The notes beneath the pieces were generated by a model. It was not told where the DNA came from. It made no database searches and saw nothing but the letters and a program-made list of their open reading frames with translations. From positions 248,001 to 312,000 of the forward strand of contig JAJTTP010000014.1 of the NCBI GenBank assembly GCA_023313575.1: a stretch of DNA of 64,000 nt, given 5' to 3'. Made by a program: the position numbers and the translations under genes. Position 1 is the first letter of the stretch; each line of letters opens with the position of its first letter. The stretch is from Eutypella sp. D-1 (taxonomy: Eukaryota > Ascomycota > Sordariomycetes > Xylariales > Diatrypaceae). Below are positions 43,981 through 56,303 of this stretch, one piece after another.

Positions 43981-45070
43981 CTTACGAGGGCTCTCATAAA
44001 AGTGTGGACGGTGTAGTATATGGTCCAGGCCAGAGCATCAATCAACGAGGAGGGGGTTTCATTTTGGTTAATCGGACTTATATAGGAGACCCATTCTATA
44101 CCCTGCTATCAACCGACCCCTCAGACAGGACGACCGCCTCTCTAGCCCCTTGTCGCTTGGCCCCTCTTATAACCAACAATCATTTGAATCCCCCGCATGG
44201 GATAGCAGGTAATCGATATCGGAGATATGTAAGGAACAAGGGAAGAGCACGATATACTCCCGGCACCATACCTCCTCCTAGCCACCCCCCCGTCGCGACG
44301 CCTAGTCTTACACCAAGAGATAACGTTACATCCTCGTATAAATCGTACGTGGTTTCCGGGTGGCGGAAGCCTTAGTGGGTGGTATAGACCGTCGATTATA
44401 ACTGCCAGCGGCTAGACTTATTATTGCTCCGAATGGTGGGGTAAGGTACAGTATGTTCTATACAGTTTCCGGGTTACATTGCTCTTTCCGCGTTGGTGGG
44501 AAATATTGCGCTGATCATAAGTATACGCCGAAGTTAGCTTCGCTGTCCCTGTCCAAGCGAGGCAAATGCGTGATAAACGTGTAAGCGACTAGTCCGACGG
44601 AGGGATCCGTCACTTCTACTATTACCCTTAGTGCCAAGCTCCTCCTTCGCCTGTTAAAGTCCCGGCAATCCGCTCCTATTATTAGCTTTAAGTTGTGATG
44701 TACGAAGTAATGAGCAACCTCACAAAGCCACACGACAGCCAGACCGCAATACTTAATTTAATGCAAAAACGTATTCTCGTTAGGAGCCCACTACCTACCA
44801 CCCTCACCGTGAAGAAAAACCCTGGGAATCATGAGCGATAGAAATCAAGCCGCATTCCAATCTCAAACCCGTCTGCCAGTACTTCCCTAGGTACCTCCCT
44901 ACCCATGAGCCAAAAATCAATCAGCCTGGCCGATCCGGACCATACGCCGTACAGACCCTGAAAGCAATATTTTTGCAATCGCCTACCAAGTCACCTCATA
45001 CGTGACGTGACCTATCTGCCGTCGGGAAATAGCCTCGACCTAATCTTGCTCGTGAGACTCTAGAACGGAA
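43981..45070. other. Intergenic, no gene seen
   Basis: Promoter of the GH35 gene, then a spacer to the 3' end of the Ish1-domain gene. Short ORFs only. Confidence 0.55.
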
Positions 45071-46982
45071 TCACAACTCATTCTTGGCCTCTTCCGCCTT
45101 CTTTTTAGCAGCTCCGGCGCCAGCACCAAGTTGGCCCATGACCCACTGGTAAGTGTCCTTAACACCTTCTTGAAGTTTGGCGAATGCAGTGCCGGTTGGC
45201 GTAGAGGTACCGTACTTGAAGTAGGTGGATTGCTTGCGGGCCTGAGCTCTGAGCTGGTTAAGGGTGGAGCCCTGGTGTACGGGCTGGAATCTGGTTAGCA
45301 TGGTCGTCGTTTAATTCATACAACGATTTGTGGAAACTTACAATGCCGTAGCTATCGAGGTACGCCTTCAGCTCGCTCTCGCTCCAAGTGTCAAATGCAG
45401 ACCCCTTCGCCGCGTCGGTAGCCTTTGCCAAGTAGCTCGTCGCCGATGCATACGTAGCACCACCAGCGGTAGAGGCTGACGAATAGGCCGACTGAGCAGC
45501 GCTGACCAGCTCATCACGAGTCGCACTGCTCTTCTCTCCAACCTTCTTGGCCGCGTCATTGCCACTGTTCACGAGGTAGCTCTTCAAGCTGTCATACGAC
45601 AAGTCATCCCAGGTCCAGGCGTTAAAACCGGACGCCACCTTGTGGGAGTTCTTTCGAACCAGAGCTCGGAGCTCGTCCGTCTTGGAAGCCTGGGGAACCG
45701 GGATGCCACGTGCATCAAGATACGCCTTGAGCCTAGTGTCGGACCATGCATCGATCGCCTCGTTGAACGCCTCCTGAGCAGCGAGACTTGCATCGTTCGT
45801 AGCCTTGGCATACTGGTTACCGGCCTTGCTAGTAGCAGCACCAAAGGCACTCGTAGCCGAGTCGCTCAAAGTATCATCGAGGAGCTGGGCTCGGTTTCGG
45901 CGGATGAGAGCGCGAAGCTCGTTGGTCTTAGTACCCTGGGGAACTGGAGTTCGGTTAGAATCACCCCACGTTGAAAATGCCCAGTGGCACTTACCATTGA
46001 TTCCGTTCTTGTCGGCGAACTCCTTGAGTTGAGACTCGCTCCAAGCGTCGATGATCTTGTCGGTAAGCGTAGCATACGCGGCGCTCGCCTTGGCGGAGGC
46101 GGCGTTTTGCTGCTCCTGTGCCTTTAGATACGCCAGTCGGGAGTTCCGGCGAACGGATGCAATCAGCTTGTCGCGCTACGACGATATTAGCATGTAGGCT
46201 TGAAAAGACCACTCGCGAAGCAACGACGTACAGTTGAGGGCTGGGGTGCAGGGAAGCCATGGGTGTCGAGCCATTCCTTGAGGTCAGATTCGGACCAGGT
46301 CTCATACAGCCAGTTTCCAGGATACGCAGCCGTGTCGCCAACCTTCTTGGCGACCGTCTCATAGTTAGAGCGGATCTTCTGGAGAAGGGTATCACGGGTC
46401 CTGGGCTGCGGGACTAGAAAGAGAAGTGTCAGCTTAAAAGTATGTTGGTGGATAGCAGGGAGGTTACGGTACCGGGAATGCCATGCTTGTCGGCAAACGC
46501 TTTCAAGTGACTATCAGACCAGGTGTCCAAAATCCAGTCCTTGACGCTAGCCCATCCAGTCTGGGCCTTGTCCTCGGTCTCGTACCAGGAAGACTGGACC
46601 TGGGAGACGAGGGAGTCTTTGGTGCCCTCAGCAGTGTCCTTGGTCTCGATACCCTTGGCCTTTAGGTATGCCTGCAGCTTCTCAGAGTCCCAGCTCTTGT
46701 AGGGACTGACTGCGTAATCCTCCCAGTTCTTCTGGACCAGATTCTCGAGGTCCTTGCGGTCGGCGGGAGTGGGGTAAGGGATATCGTGATCCGAGAGCCA
46801 TCTCTCGAGTTCGGTCTCATGCCACTTGTTGTATGCTGGGATGCGAGGAAAATGGCTGTCAGCTAGGAATTTAGAGATGTCGGAATGGAACGCATGCACT
46901 TACCGGCTTTGCTAAACCAGCTACTGCCGAGAACAGTGCTGCTCGCAAGAGCGAGGGTGAATACAGTGGATAGCAACCTCAT
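45071..46982 (-). CDS. Ish1/Msc1-type stress-response protein with repeated Ish1 domains
   Basis: Multi-exon gene. The start at 46982 gives a signal peptide (MRLLSTVFTLALASSTVLG). At least five short introns occur (near 46900, 46440, 46200, 45970, 45310), all with GTA/GTR...AG borders. Eight Ish1 motifs of the form W-x-E/D-x-x-L-K-x-W/Y-L-x-x-x-G-I-P are visible: WHETELERWLSDHDIP, WDSEKLQAYLKAKGI, WSDSHLKAFADKHGIP, WSESDLKEWLDTHGFP, WSESQLKEFADKNGI, WSDTRLKAYLDARGIP, a variant YDSLKSYLVNSG and WSESELKAYLDSYGI. They alternate with Ala/Ser-rich helices. Ends KKKAEEAKNEL. Homologues (S. pombe Ish1, yeast Msc1) lie in the ER/nuclear envelope and rise under stress. The run KNEL at the end resembles an ER-retention variant (inference). 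Confidence 0.9.
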
Positions 46983-48534
46983 GATGAAGGCCGATCCGGG
47001 TTGGTGCTGTTGGTTCGGGTCTCTGGATGTGTTGTTCCGCTATTAATAACTGATGTACATGCGATACGAAACCTTGAAGTTGATGGAAGAGTGAATACGT
47101 GGGTTTGTTTAAAGGGATAATGTAGGAGGGAGGAAGTGGTTTTGTTTGCAGTAGGTACAGATAGGTGGAAGAAGGGATGGGTGGGAAGGAGATGAAAAAG
47201 AAGGGATGACGAATGTGCAGTTGAATGAATTGAGATCCTCTATTTTCTTTGCCTTACAACCTTGGTTTGCAAAGGGCCTTACTTACTAGTCAGGTTGACA
47301 GGTATCCAGATTGCTAGGCTGGCTGCTTGATTGGTATGCTGAATGCTGAGGTAGGCATGTCAATGTAGCTGGAGGGGAGCTTGGAAATGCATAACGTCAC
47401 TGTTCTTTTTGTTTACAGTCACCAAAGACGAAAAGGGCGGAGCTTATGATTGCCTAACCCGTAAGTACCTACATACCAGTATAGGTAGCCAAAGCTGGCT
47501 CCTTCCAGGACTTATGTGCATACCTAAGCACGAGCCATGTCAAAGAGATACATACGTGTACATGCTTGATATGTACCATATCATAAGAATGGAATCTTAG
47601 CCGATCCGACCTCAACCTGTAATAAACGGCCATTCATCTCCCTGTGGCTACTAAGTACAGGAATATATAAATAAATCTGGTATATATGCTCCACACGTGC
47701 CAGCCTTACATAAAGTATCTACTACATATAAGACTTGAATTACGCCCTTACATAGATGGCTCTAATAATACGAGACACTGGCATCAAGATAGAAACTACC
47801 ACAGTCCAAGAAATAAAAACCAATGAGAACATTGGTAACGATATATTCCCATTAGGGGTAATCACATTTCCTATTTATCTTGTACCTCGCAAGTAACCTA
47901 GGTAGAATTATTTAATGTTCAAGCTTAAGGCCAGGACTGCTGTTTCTGGCTTTGATGAAGTAGATATGACGTAACTTAGCACCCATATCAGCAGACATGC
48001 CACTACTGTAGTACAAAGCAGTCCGGTACATACAACAGTAAAGGTCCAAGATACTTACTGATACAGCCCAGAAATCTCGATGGTGACAGCATCCAGCTCA
48101 TTATCAGCTTACGTCTTGCATAAAAGGAATTGGCGTCACGGAAGAGAGAAAGGAAAAAAAAAAAAAGAAAAGCCGCTCTCATGCTGAAAGGTGAATGTGA
48201 CATAGAGGGACCAATTGCTCCGGTGATGTCATGATACTCCACTTTTAACAGGGATTAAGGTACATGGAGCCCACATGTTCCCCGGTACCAGTAGTTTGGC
48301 GGCAGGGCAGGCAGCTTACATAACGTGGGGAAAAGAGTAGCTCCATTGATATGGGGCAAACCAGGCCCTGGAAGGTTTAAAGCATGCAGTCTCTAACTTT
48401 AGGGATCTACTCCAGCTACCTACCCGATTAGGAAATTATCCAAGCATCGTCAGATTCATATAATAGCTATTTCCCAATAACCCAAATGCCCTTTTTTGAT
48501 TTCCCGAGGCGTGACGCTGAAAAACAAACAGTTA
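46983..48534. other. Intergenic, no gene seen
   Basis: Promoter of the Ish1 gene (purine-rich near 47140-47200), then a spacer with a 13-nt poly-A near 48155. ORFs lack domains. Confidence 0.55.
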
Positions 48535-51079
48535 TTAAGACCCCGAGCTCTGTATCGTTAACTTTCGCATCAGACCCAGTGACGGGCTGGCTTTCACTCC
48601 GCCTCCTCCCGATGCCGGCACCGGTATCGAGGGTCCGGATTCTCGCCGCATCGAACTTGGATTGATGTGTGTTCTGGGGAATAGCCCAACCTTCCCCTTT
48701 TTCGTCATCCCGACCCAACACCAGTCGCTCTCCTGGGTCCCTATCATGGAGGCTTAGCTCGGTCAATTTCACAGGGTAATCGGGTGACAAACTCACAGCT
48801 AATGTTGTAGATGGTTTCGTATAGGCCGAAACTCAACCATCCCGCGTTAGTGTCCTTGAAATCGCGCTTGTCCCACGTCCACCGCGTCGTAGCCACGAGC
48901 CCGGTGTTGCCTATCTCCGGCGGGTCTTCCGGCGGTTCGAGCGATATTAGACTAGCCGGGAAAGAACCCCGGATTCCCTCGTGCCAACCCATGCACCACT
49001 TACCCTTCCAGTCCTCCGGGAACTCGACGCCGACGATGCGCGAGCCGCTGAAGAACTGGATGATGCCCTCCTTGCTGCCGTCCGGGTCCGTCAGTGCGCG
49101 CGAACCGTACTTTCGTTCGTGGTTCTTGATCGTCCTCGCCGCCGGCAGTAATCTCAGCGCCGCACCGTCGGGGTAGGGGCTTGGGGCCGGCGGTCCGGGA
49201 AAATGTAGGTCGTAGTCCTCTATGAGAGGGCTGTCCGCGTCTGTCTTTCCGTAGAGCACCGTGATACCTTCAACCTCCGGGAGAGGGTGGGGATGCCGTG
49301 CCAGATGCTGGAACAACTGCTCTTCCCTGCTGAAGACTGTCGCATCCGCCTCGTGTACAGTATGGCCCTGTTCAGCGCAGAATAAACACCCGTATGTGAC
49401 GGTATGTGCCGATTTTACCTTCATATGGGATTTGTAGACGAAGCGGAGCCGATAAAGGATGTCGGCCTTGCACCAATTCCCGCTTGCTATTTCCAGTAAG
49501 CAAGTTTTTCAGGATGGCAAGCGAACGGAAAATAAACTTACAGTCTCTTCCCATATCTAGCTCGAGCTCCGCAAGACTATGTCTAAATTCACAGTCTACG
49601 CATCGAGCAACACTGCCACTCGTGCCCTGAACATCTCTCTTATCAGCCACCAAAATCCGCAAAAATTCAGCCCCGCTATCAAAGCGTACTACCAGGTCGG
49701 ATCGTGGATATCGAACGCTACATTACTCACGTATTCCATAGCTCCCTTGGTCGCTGCATGGTGTCCCTGTGTTCGGAACTTCAGAGCGCCGGCACAGAAA
49801 CCGCTAAGTCGGTACAAGGAGCTATCGGATCCCATCAGGCGGTTCGTAAACGAGCGGGTCGATCTTCTCTCCGCCACATCCAAGGCCGACTCGTTTGCCA
49901 GCATAAGCCCGGTCTCGAAATTCTCCGCCGGCACGACTTGCATCGAGTGACGCGGCATCTTCATGTGCAGGGGATCGCTATGGGAGGTCATAATGCTCTG
50001 CGTTAGCGAGGTACTCCTAGTATCGCTACTCGGTATCATTGCCGATGTCCTTGGCGCGGACATGTAGCTATCAGCGGTACTATATCCGCTCTCTGTATAT
50101 ACGGACATCACCCTCCCTCTCGACTCATTGCTGAGCGCAAGACTGGTGGTTTTCGTCACGTTTCTGACGGCAGACTGATCTGAACCATTCACTAACGCAT
50201 TATGTCTTGCGGAAGCTCCATTTTCCGCCCCGCCAGTATTCGGAGGCCACGAGGTGGTTTCCGTCTGTTCGTTCACCCATGCTGATATTCGCGGATTCGA
50301 CGACGGCAGTGGTATATTCGGCACTACGGGCGATGTTGGGCTCGCTACGTTACTGGTAGGGCGCGATACTAAACGGACGCTCCGCCGCTCTGCACCGAGA
50401 ATGTCTGGGCTCGACGCTCGACGCTGGCGTCCATCTCCTGTACTAGGAGTCGGAGGGAGGGCACAGGTCGGTGGCCTAGACGGTCTATTTCTTCTGAGTG
50501 ATCTTATTGACGGCGGCCCCAGCTTCGGCACTGGCTGCGTCCATGTCGGCTCGGGCGATACGGGGGTCGGAGGATTCGTTGGGGGCGCCGGCTCTTCAAT
50601 CTTCAGTCGCTTCATGGTCTCCATTAAATTCAACGCGAATGCCTTTGATGCGGCTTGAACCTCGGAGAACCGGTCCACGTCGAACGTATCCGTCTCGACG
50701 AAGTCGTCTAGGTCGTAGAGCAGGTCCTCCAGGGCCCTCTGTTTATCTAATATGTCCTCTTTTGCGCGAGTCAGCAGTCTCGCGATCACTAAAGCTTAAC
50801 TCAAGCTTAACTCAAGCTTAGCGCTAGAGCCTTACCGTTATCCCTCATGGCCTCCACGAACGTGTCCCCGTGCTGGGCAACCCGTTCGTCCCAGAGCGGC
50901 TGTAACCTCTGTAAGGCTCTCTCTCCTTCCCTCACTAATGTGCGTGCCGATTTCAGCATAGCTTTCGCTACTCCGGGCTCGTCATCCCCGCTGGACTCTG
51001 CGTTCCCCGCTGCTTCCTTTCCCCGCTCGACGACATCTCGGAATGGTTGGAGAATGAGCTGCTCCACGTCGATAGCCAT
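48535..51079 (-). CDS. Conserved fungal protein with helical N-terminus, zinc-binding-like centre and C-terminal SH3-like end
   Basis: Rebuilt from minus-strand exons whose phases agree. The start at 51079 reads MAIDVEQLILQPFRDVVERG. An intron after MRDN (GTAAGG...TTTAG) contains three AAGCTTGAGTT-type repeats. The next exon, 50776-49740, is low-complexity Ser/Pro/Thr with LDKQRALEDLLYDL and ends LYRLSGFCAGALKFRTQG. After an intron come RCVDCEFRH and LELDMGRD. A third intron (GTAAGT...AATAG near 49545-49495) precedes RLRFVYKSHM, YGCLFCAEQGHT and LFQHLARHPHPLP (CxxC and H residues suggest a metal-binding unit). An SH3-like half follows (WKGKWCMGWHEGIRGSFPASLI), and the last exon gives WTQESDWCWVGMTKKGKVGLFPRTHI. 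A conserved but little-studied family, possibly cytoskeletal adaptor. The acceptor before RDVQG is the weakest border. Confidence 0.7.
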
Positions 51080-52566
51080 GACTATGCGTGAACTGTCGCG
51101 ATTGTGTTGGAACAAGGTGATTCTCTTTGGTAACGTCGATCGGCTCCAGAACTTTGGAAAGGCTAGGGTTGAAGGTTGTCAAGGAGGGCGATCAACTTAA
51201 GGCTGGACGTGTGATAACTTCCAGGCGCATAACGGCACAGCCACCCGCATGAGCGGGCATCTTTTCATATGATTTGACAGCTCTAACATACATATAGTCC
51301 GCGAACCATCGGAACAACTATCGATTAGCTGCATCGCCCGGCCAGGTAGGCTCATTCTCTTCCGGCACGATCGTCCAGAGTTATCCACCTTGCTGGGATA
51401 CGGGTTCCATCGCACGACGAGTTGTGGGGAGCCACGTTCCGCCAGCCGAGTCCCTGCGTCTCGGTGCTTGAATAGGAGAACACACTCACCTGTCGTAGGG
51501 GCTGCGAAGAGGAGGGGTTCTAAACTGATGGCGCCTACCATCCCTGCCATATCACAGAGACGAGTCGACACAGGCTGACGAATCAAACAGACCTCCTCTA
51601 CCCGGCATATTCCCTCTCATTATCTCTCGAGGATTGTTACTAGGAGAGGGAGGTAAGAGAGTCGCGTTCTCCCATATGCTACCATATGCGCCGGCAGGCC
51701 GGCCGGGTTGAGATGTGGGGCTGTTGGCGTCGATGCAGATGCGCCTAAGATCGGCTCCAGGGGTATGCCACACTCCGTCCCGTCCACTAAGACGGCGCGC
51801 TCGACGCACGTGTTGGGTCCGCACACGCTGCCATCCATGACAACGGAATGAAGATGTTACGAAATGGGGGCGAAACATGAACTTACCCTGTCGACGCAAC
51901 TCAGCCTTGTCCTAATTATGCAAGGCCCGAATATGTGGCTGGCCACTTACTGCTCTTCTTCCCTTTTCGCCGATGAACGGTCCCATTTGTTCCTTTGAGG
52001 AGAGCGTTGAGGCGCCGCTAGCTTATTCCGTGTGGATACCCGTCGCTTCGTCGTGCTTCTTGGGGCTCATCCTCACTTCCCATAGGACTTCTCCTGCATT
52101 GTACGACCTTGGCTAGTTCAGCCATATTCTCAGGTGGGAAATAGCTGATCAAAATCTCTCGACAAAACCTGCGGCGTAGGCGAGTCTGGCCCCTATGCAG
52201 TATCACGTGTATGATTCACCGAGGCTCTTCTATACTTGGCGCATCGGACTTGGTATGGAAGATGATTGTCAGCGATCTCGTTTACCGAGTCTGAGTCTAG
52301 GGCTCATGCGATCTTTCCTTTTAAGAAGCACTTTGTATCTTGGCGCAGTATTAGGTCGGGCACGTGTTGTACCAGTGACTTTACAGGCTATCTACATGGA
52401 TTTGAGGGGAAAAGATCATGTATAGGTCGCATTGGAGGATTCACTCCAGAATGGATTGACAATTGACCGATATATCAAGAACGGTTCGCCTACTCACAGC
52501 TAATCTATTTTTACCGCGGCCATCGGTAGGCTAAAACCATTTGCATCGCCTTCAGACTGCATTGGC
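51080..52566. other. 1.5-kb spacer with doubtful minus-strand coding traces
   Basis: Minus-strand pieces at about 52060-51890 (KWDRSSAKREEEQ, rejoined by a GTAAGT...TTAG intron to DKAELRRQ) and 51838-51620 (VCGPNTCVERAVLVDGTECG) look protein-like and could be exons of a small gene, but no continuous model with start and stop could be built. Otherwise only the promoter of the SH3 gene is present. Confidence 0.35.
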
Positions 52567-54696
52567 TCATTGTCTCTGGAAGACGGGGGTGTACGCCAGT
52601 GGTGCCGCGACTGTTATCGTCTTCCCACCCTCAAGGACATCACCTACCAGCTCGCCCTCAGTGGATAGCTGCTGCCATTTCACACCAGTGGGCAGCACGA
52701 CTTGACGTTCCCTCTGACCGGGCTTCAGGATCGGCGCCACGAGGCACTTCGGCCCGAACATGTATTGATCCTCGACATCCCACAAGGCTCTCTCTGCGGG
52801 AAACTCGTAGAACAGGGTGCGGATAACGGGATCGCCCTTCTCTTGCGCCTCCTGCATCAGGCCTCGGACGTAGTCCCGCAGCTTCTCGCGCAGGAACAGG
52901 TACGCCTTGCAGATGCCGTAGACCTCTTCACCGTACGACCAGACCTCGTTCGGGGCGCCGGACAGGCAGTACGAGCCGGGGGCGTCGCCGAGGCGGGGCT
53001 TCTTGGGCTCGCGGTCGCCGTGGAGCCGGAACACAGGGCAGAAGCAGCCCCACTGGAACCAGCGGACGAAGAGCTCGCGGAACCCCGGGTCGCGCGGGTC
53101 GCCGCCGTGAAAGCCACCGATATCCGTCGTCCACCACGCAATACCGGCTAGGCCGACACTGAGGCCCGCGGCCAGTTGTGCCCGCAGGCTCGACCACGAC
53201 GACGCCACGTCGCCCGACCACAGCAGGGCGCCGTACTTCTGGCTGCCGGCCCAGCAGCAGCGCAGGAGGTTGACGACGCGGTCCTGGCCCGCGGCGCGCT
53301 GACCCTCCCAGAACCCGCGCGCGTACTCCCGCGGGAACAGGTTGCCAACCATCAGGTCCGGCCCCGCGTGGTAGCGGTAGTTATCGAAGTCGTAGTGCGC
53401 GTACTCGGGCTCGGCCTCGTCCAACCAGAAGATCCGCACCCCTTTGTCGTAGTAGTGGCGTCGCGCCTTGTCCCATACGTACGCCTGCGCCTCGGGGTTC
53501 GTCGCGTCGAAGTGCACACATGTCCCGTTGTCCGCGTTGCCCTCCATCATGTTCGGCCAACCGCGGTCCTGCCGGATCAGTAGACCCCTCTCGCGCATCT
53601 CTTCCCAGTTCTCCGATCGACGGTCTACCGTCGGCCAGACCGATACCATCGTCTCGATCCCCATGGACTTAAGCTCGGCGATCATTGCCTCTATGTCGAG
53701 TTAGTCTGACCTGTTGTTTCGATATGAAACTTAGACATGGGAGTACAAAGACGTACCTGGATCAGGCCAGAACCTGGGGTCAAATTTCCACTCCCCCTCG
53801 TACGGCCAGTGGAAGTAGTCGACGACGATGACATCCATGGGCAGGCCACGCTTGATTTTGTGCTCGCGAGCGACTTCGAGCACCTCCTCCTGAGTCTGAT
53901 AGCGCAGCTTGCACTGCCAGAATCCGAGGCCGTACTCGGGCATCTCGGGCGGGGTGCCGACGACGGCGGCATAGGCGCGCACAATCTCCGCCGGCGTGTC
54001 CCCCGCGACAACCCAGTAGTCGAGGGCGCGCGTCGAGTACGCCTCGAAGGTGGTCAGATTGCGACCGAAGACGGCGCGGCCGACGCCCGGGTTATTCCAC
54101 AGCAGGCCGTAGCCCCGCGAGGACACGGCAAACGGGACCGACGCCTGCGAGTTGCGCTGAGCCAGTTCAACGTCCGACCCCTTGAGATCCAGCCCCGGCT
54201 GCTGGTACTGTCCCATGCCGAAGATCTTCTCGGGGGGTTCATCACCGGCGTCGGCTTCCGAAGGCGGATCCGGCGTCCCCTCGAACCGCGCGGTCAGGTA
54301 CCAGGACTCGGCGCCGGGGCGGGCGCGGAACTCGCGACCCGCGATGCGCAGCGCGCTGGCCTTGGGATCCGTGACGTCAACGCGCTGGCGCACGAACTCC
54401 TCGAGCAGCGTTCTCCCGGCCACGGTGTCCACCACGGTGAGCTTACCGCGTCGCGTCACCCGCGCCGTCACGCGGCCGTTACGGATGCTAGCGCCCCCGT
54501 CGGGATCCCCGATCTTAACCTCGATCTCGCCCTCCTTCGGCGTGGGCAGCGGCTCCGTCAGAGCCCAGTTCTCGTCCGGGAACGCGGCGCCGGGCGTCGC
54601 GCGCACGCGCAGGGCGCTCGGACCCCATGCCTCGACGCGGAGGATGTGCGAGTCGTAGCGGTATTCTAGCGTCTTATCGTCGGGACTCGCGAACAT
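52567..54696 (-). CDS. Alpha-xylosidase/alpha-glucosidase, GH31
   Basis: Two exons, about 53760-54696 and 52567-53702, intron GTACGT...CATAG, joined as DPEAMIAEL; about 690 residues. N-terminal beta-sandwich, then the barrel opening GYGLLWNNPG, PEYGLGFWQCKLRY and MDVIVVDYFHWPYEGEWKFD. The catalytic nucleophile aspartate is in FWLDEAEPEYAHYD, and the acid/base aspartate in LLWSGDVASSWSSLR. DIGGFHGGDPRDPGFRELFVRWFQWG is a GH31 signature. A C-terminal sheet ends with PLAYTPVFQRQ. No signal peptide, so cytosolic. WLDEAEPE is typical of GH31 alpha-xylosidases, which remove xylose from xyloglucan oligosaccharides. It fits with the GH35 enzyme 8 kb away, which would remove galactose from the same polymer (inference). 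Confidence 0.93.
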
Positions 54697-56303
54697 GGTG
54701 GCGGGCTAGTTTGCTGGTTGGCCAGCCGGTTAAGCTTGGGGTCGATCTATGTGATGGGATGGGTGACTAACTTGTTAGACTTGAAAGGGAACGGATATTT
54801 CCGTGGATAGCGAGTTGTATATAGAAATATCGTAGTTGATAGTATGTTTGTGATTGTAATACCGCTTCCTGGATTTAAGCCAGGTATATCAGTATATAGA
54901 TGGTAGATCAAGCACAAACATGGTCCGTCCGATCGGAGTCCGGGTGTCACCCGACGGGGGAAGGCGAGGGGGTAATGACCGGCTGCCGGTGGCTGACCGT
55001 AATGTAACCATGCGGCCACTCTTTTGCTCCGCTTAAAACAAAATCTCCGAGTGGCGGAACGCCGGGAAGCCGTGTTTCTCGGACCAAATCAACCCGACCA
55101 TGTCCCAACTTTGAGGGGGCCGACTTGACATGAACATATCTGTTTATATGCACACTCTAACGCATGGCAAGATGTTCGGCCCGTCTTCCGTGGCCCCTTT
55201 CCTCCTGAGGACATGCGGGACGCACACGAACATCGTTATTATATATAATACCTAGGTACCCCATCTCCTTAATGCATGAAAACCTAAGTTAAGATTGGAT
55301 TACTCTCTCCATCCCCATACTCCTCCAAAAGACCCCGCAACGGCTAACTATGTGCCAAGCTTGGGGAATCGAGATCCGGACGGACTTCCCTTAGTGCCTC
55401 ACCTCTGCAATGCGCCCCTATAGCGTATTGACTACGCGGCACACTCACCACTAATCTCCGGGCACGAGTTATGGTTATTTAGCGAGATACAAATGAGTTA
55501 ATCCGAGAACAATGCGTATAAAATCTATGTATCGAGGTTATGTCAACCGCGCAGTTGCGCTTGGGCTGCATCTCTGTTAAGTCCCGTGGCATCTGTTCAT
55601 AACCACGAGGTAGTACTCGTTGCATCAATAAGTAAGCAGCTTAGCAATAACTGAGATAAAATTATAGTCTATACTACTAGCAGACTACGTATGGCGCATA
55701 GTTAATTACAGGTAATGTACCTCGCTCATCTCATCGGCTGATACCTATTTTGGAAGAGCACCAGCGGAAATCACCAACAGAACAGTAGTAAATCGGGATA
55801 GAGATCATGATGGAAACACGGACCAGATCGCAAACGGCCGAGAGCCAGTGCACACAAAATACCGAAGAGTCGCTTGGTGTGGGACAGCACCGCTTTGAAC
55901 CAATCACATGGGGGGGAACACCGGGGGGAAATCCGAATATGAATCTGAACTTTTGTTTACTCCTGAGCCCGGTGCAGTCGGAATGGATCGCGACCGGTGA
56001 CTACTCTATTTTCCCATCTTTCGCGCGAAACCAGTGATAGTACATGTTTCCGAAAAGTGAGGGAGAGATAGCAATAGGAAATTGTGTTTATTTACGCTTG
56101 TAGCGTGGAAGAAAGGCAAGGAAAATACAGGATTGTGAAGTGACGTATGCCCTTCATGTCGGGTATGGCCAGGGATGGCCTATATTTCAAGGCCATGCCG
56201 TCCATATGCGTCTTTATGGGTGAGATTCATCTTTCTGCTGCGGTGTGGTACCGGGACTGCAAGATAAGATATAGAAGACGACGGTGGGATGTGCGCCCAT
56301 GAC
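54697..56303. other. Intergenic, no gene seen
   Basis: GH31 promoter and the 3' flank of the next gene. A 76-codon frame at 55807-56037 has no domain. Confidence 0.5.

Noticed and set aside
53737..54669. 310-codon plus-strand frame opposite the GH31 gene
   Set aside because: Antisense shadow of a clear glycoside hydrolase with catalytic motifs on the minus strand.
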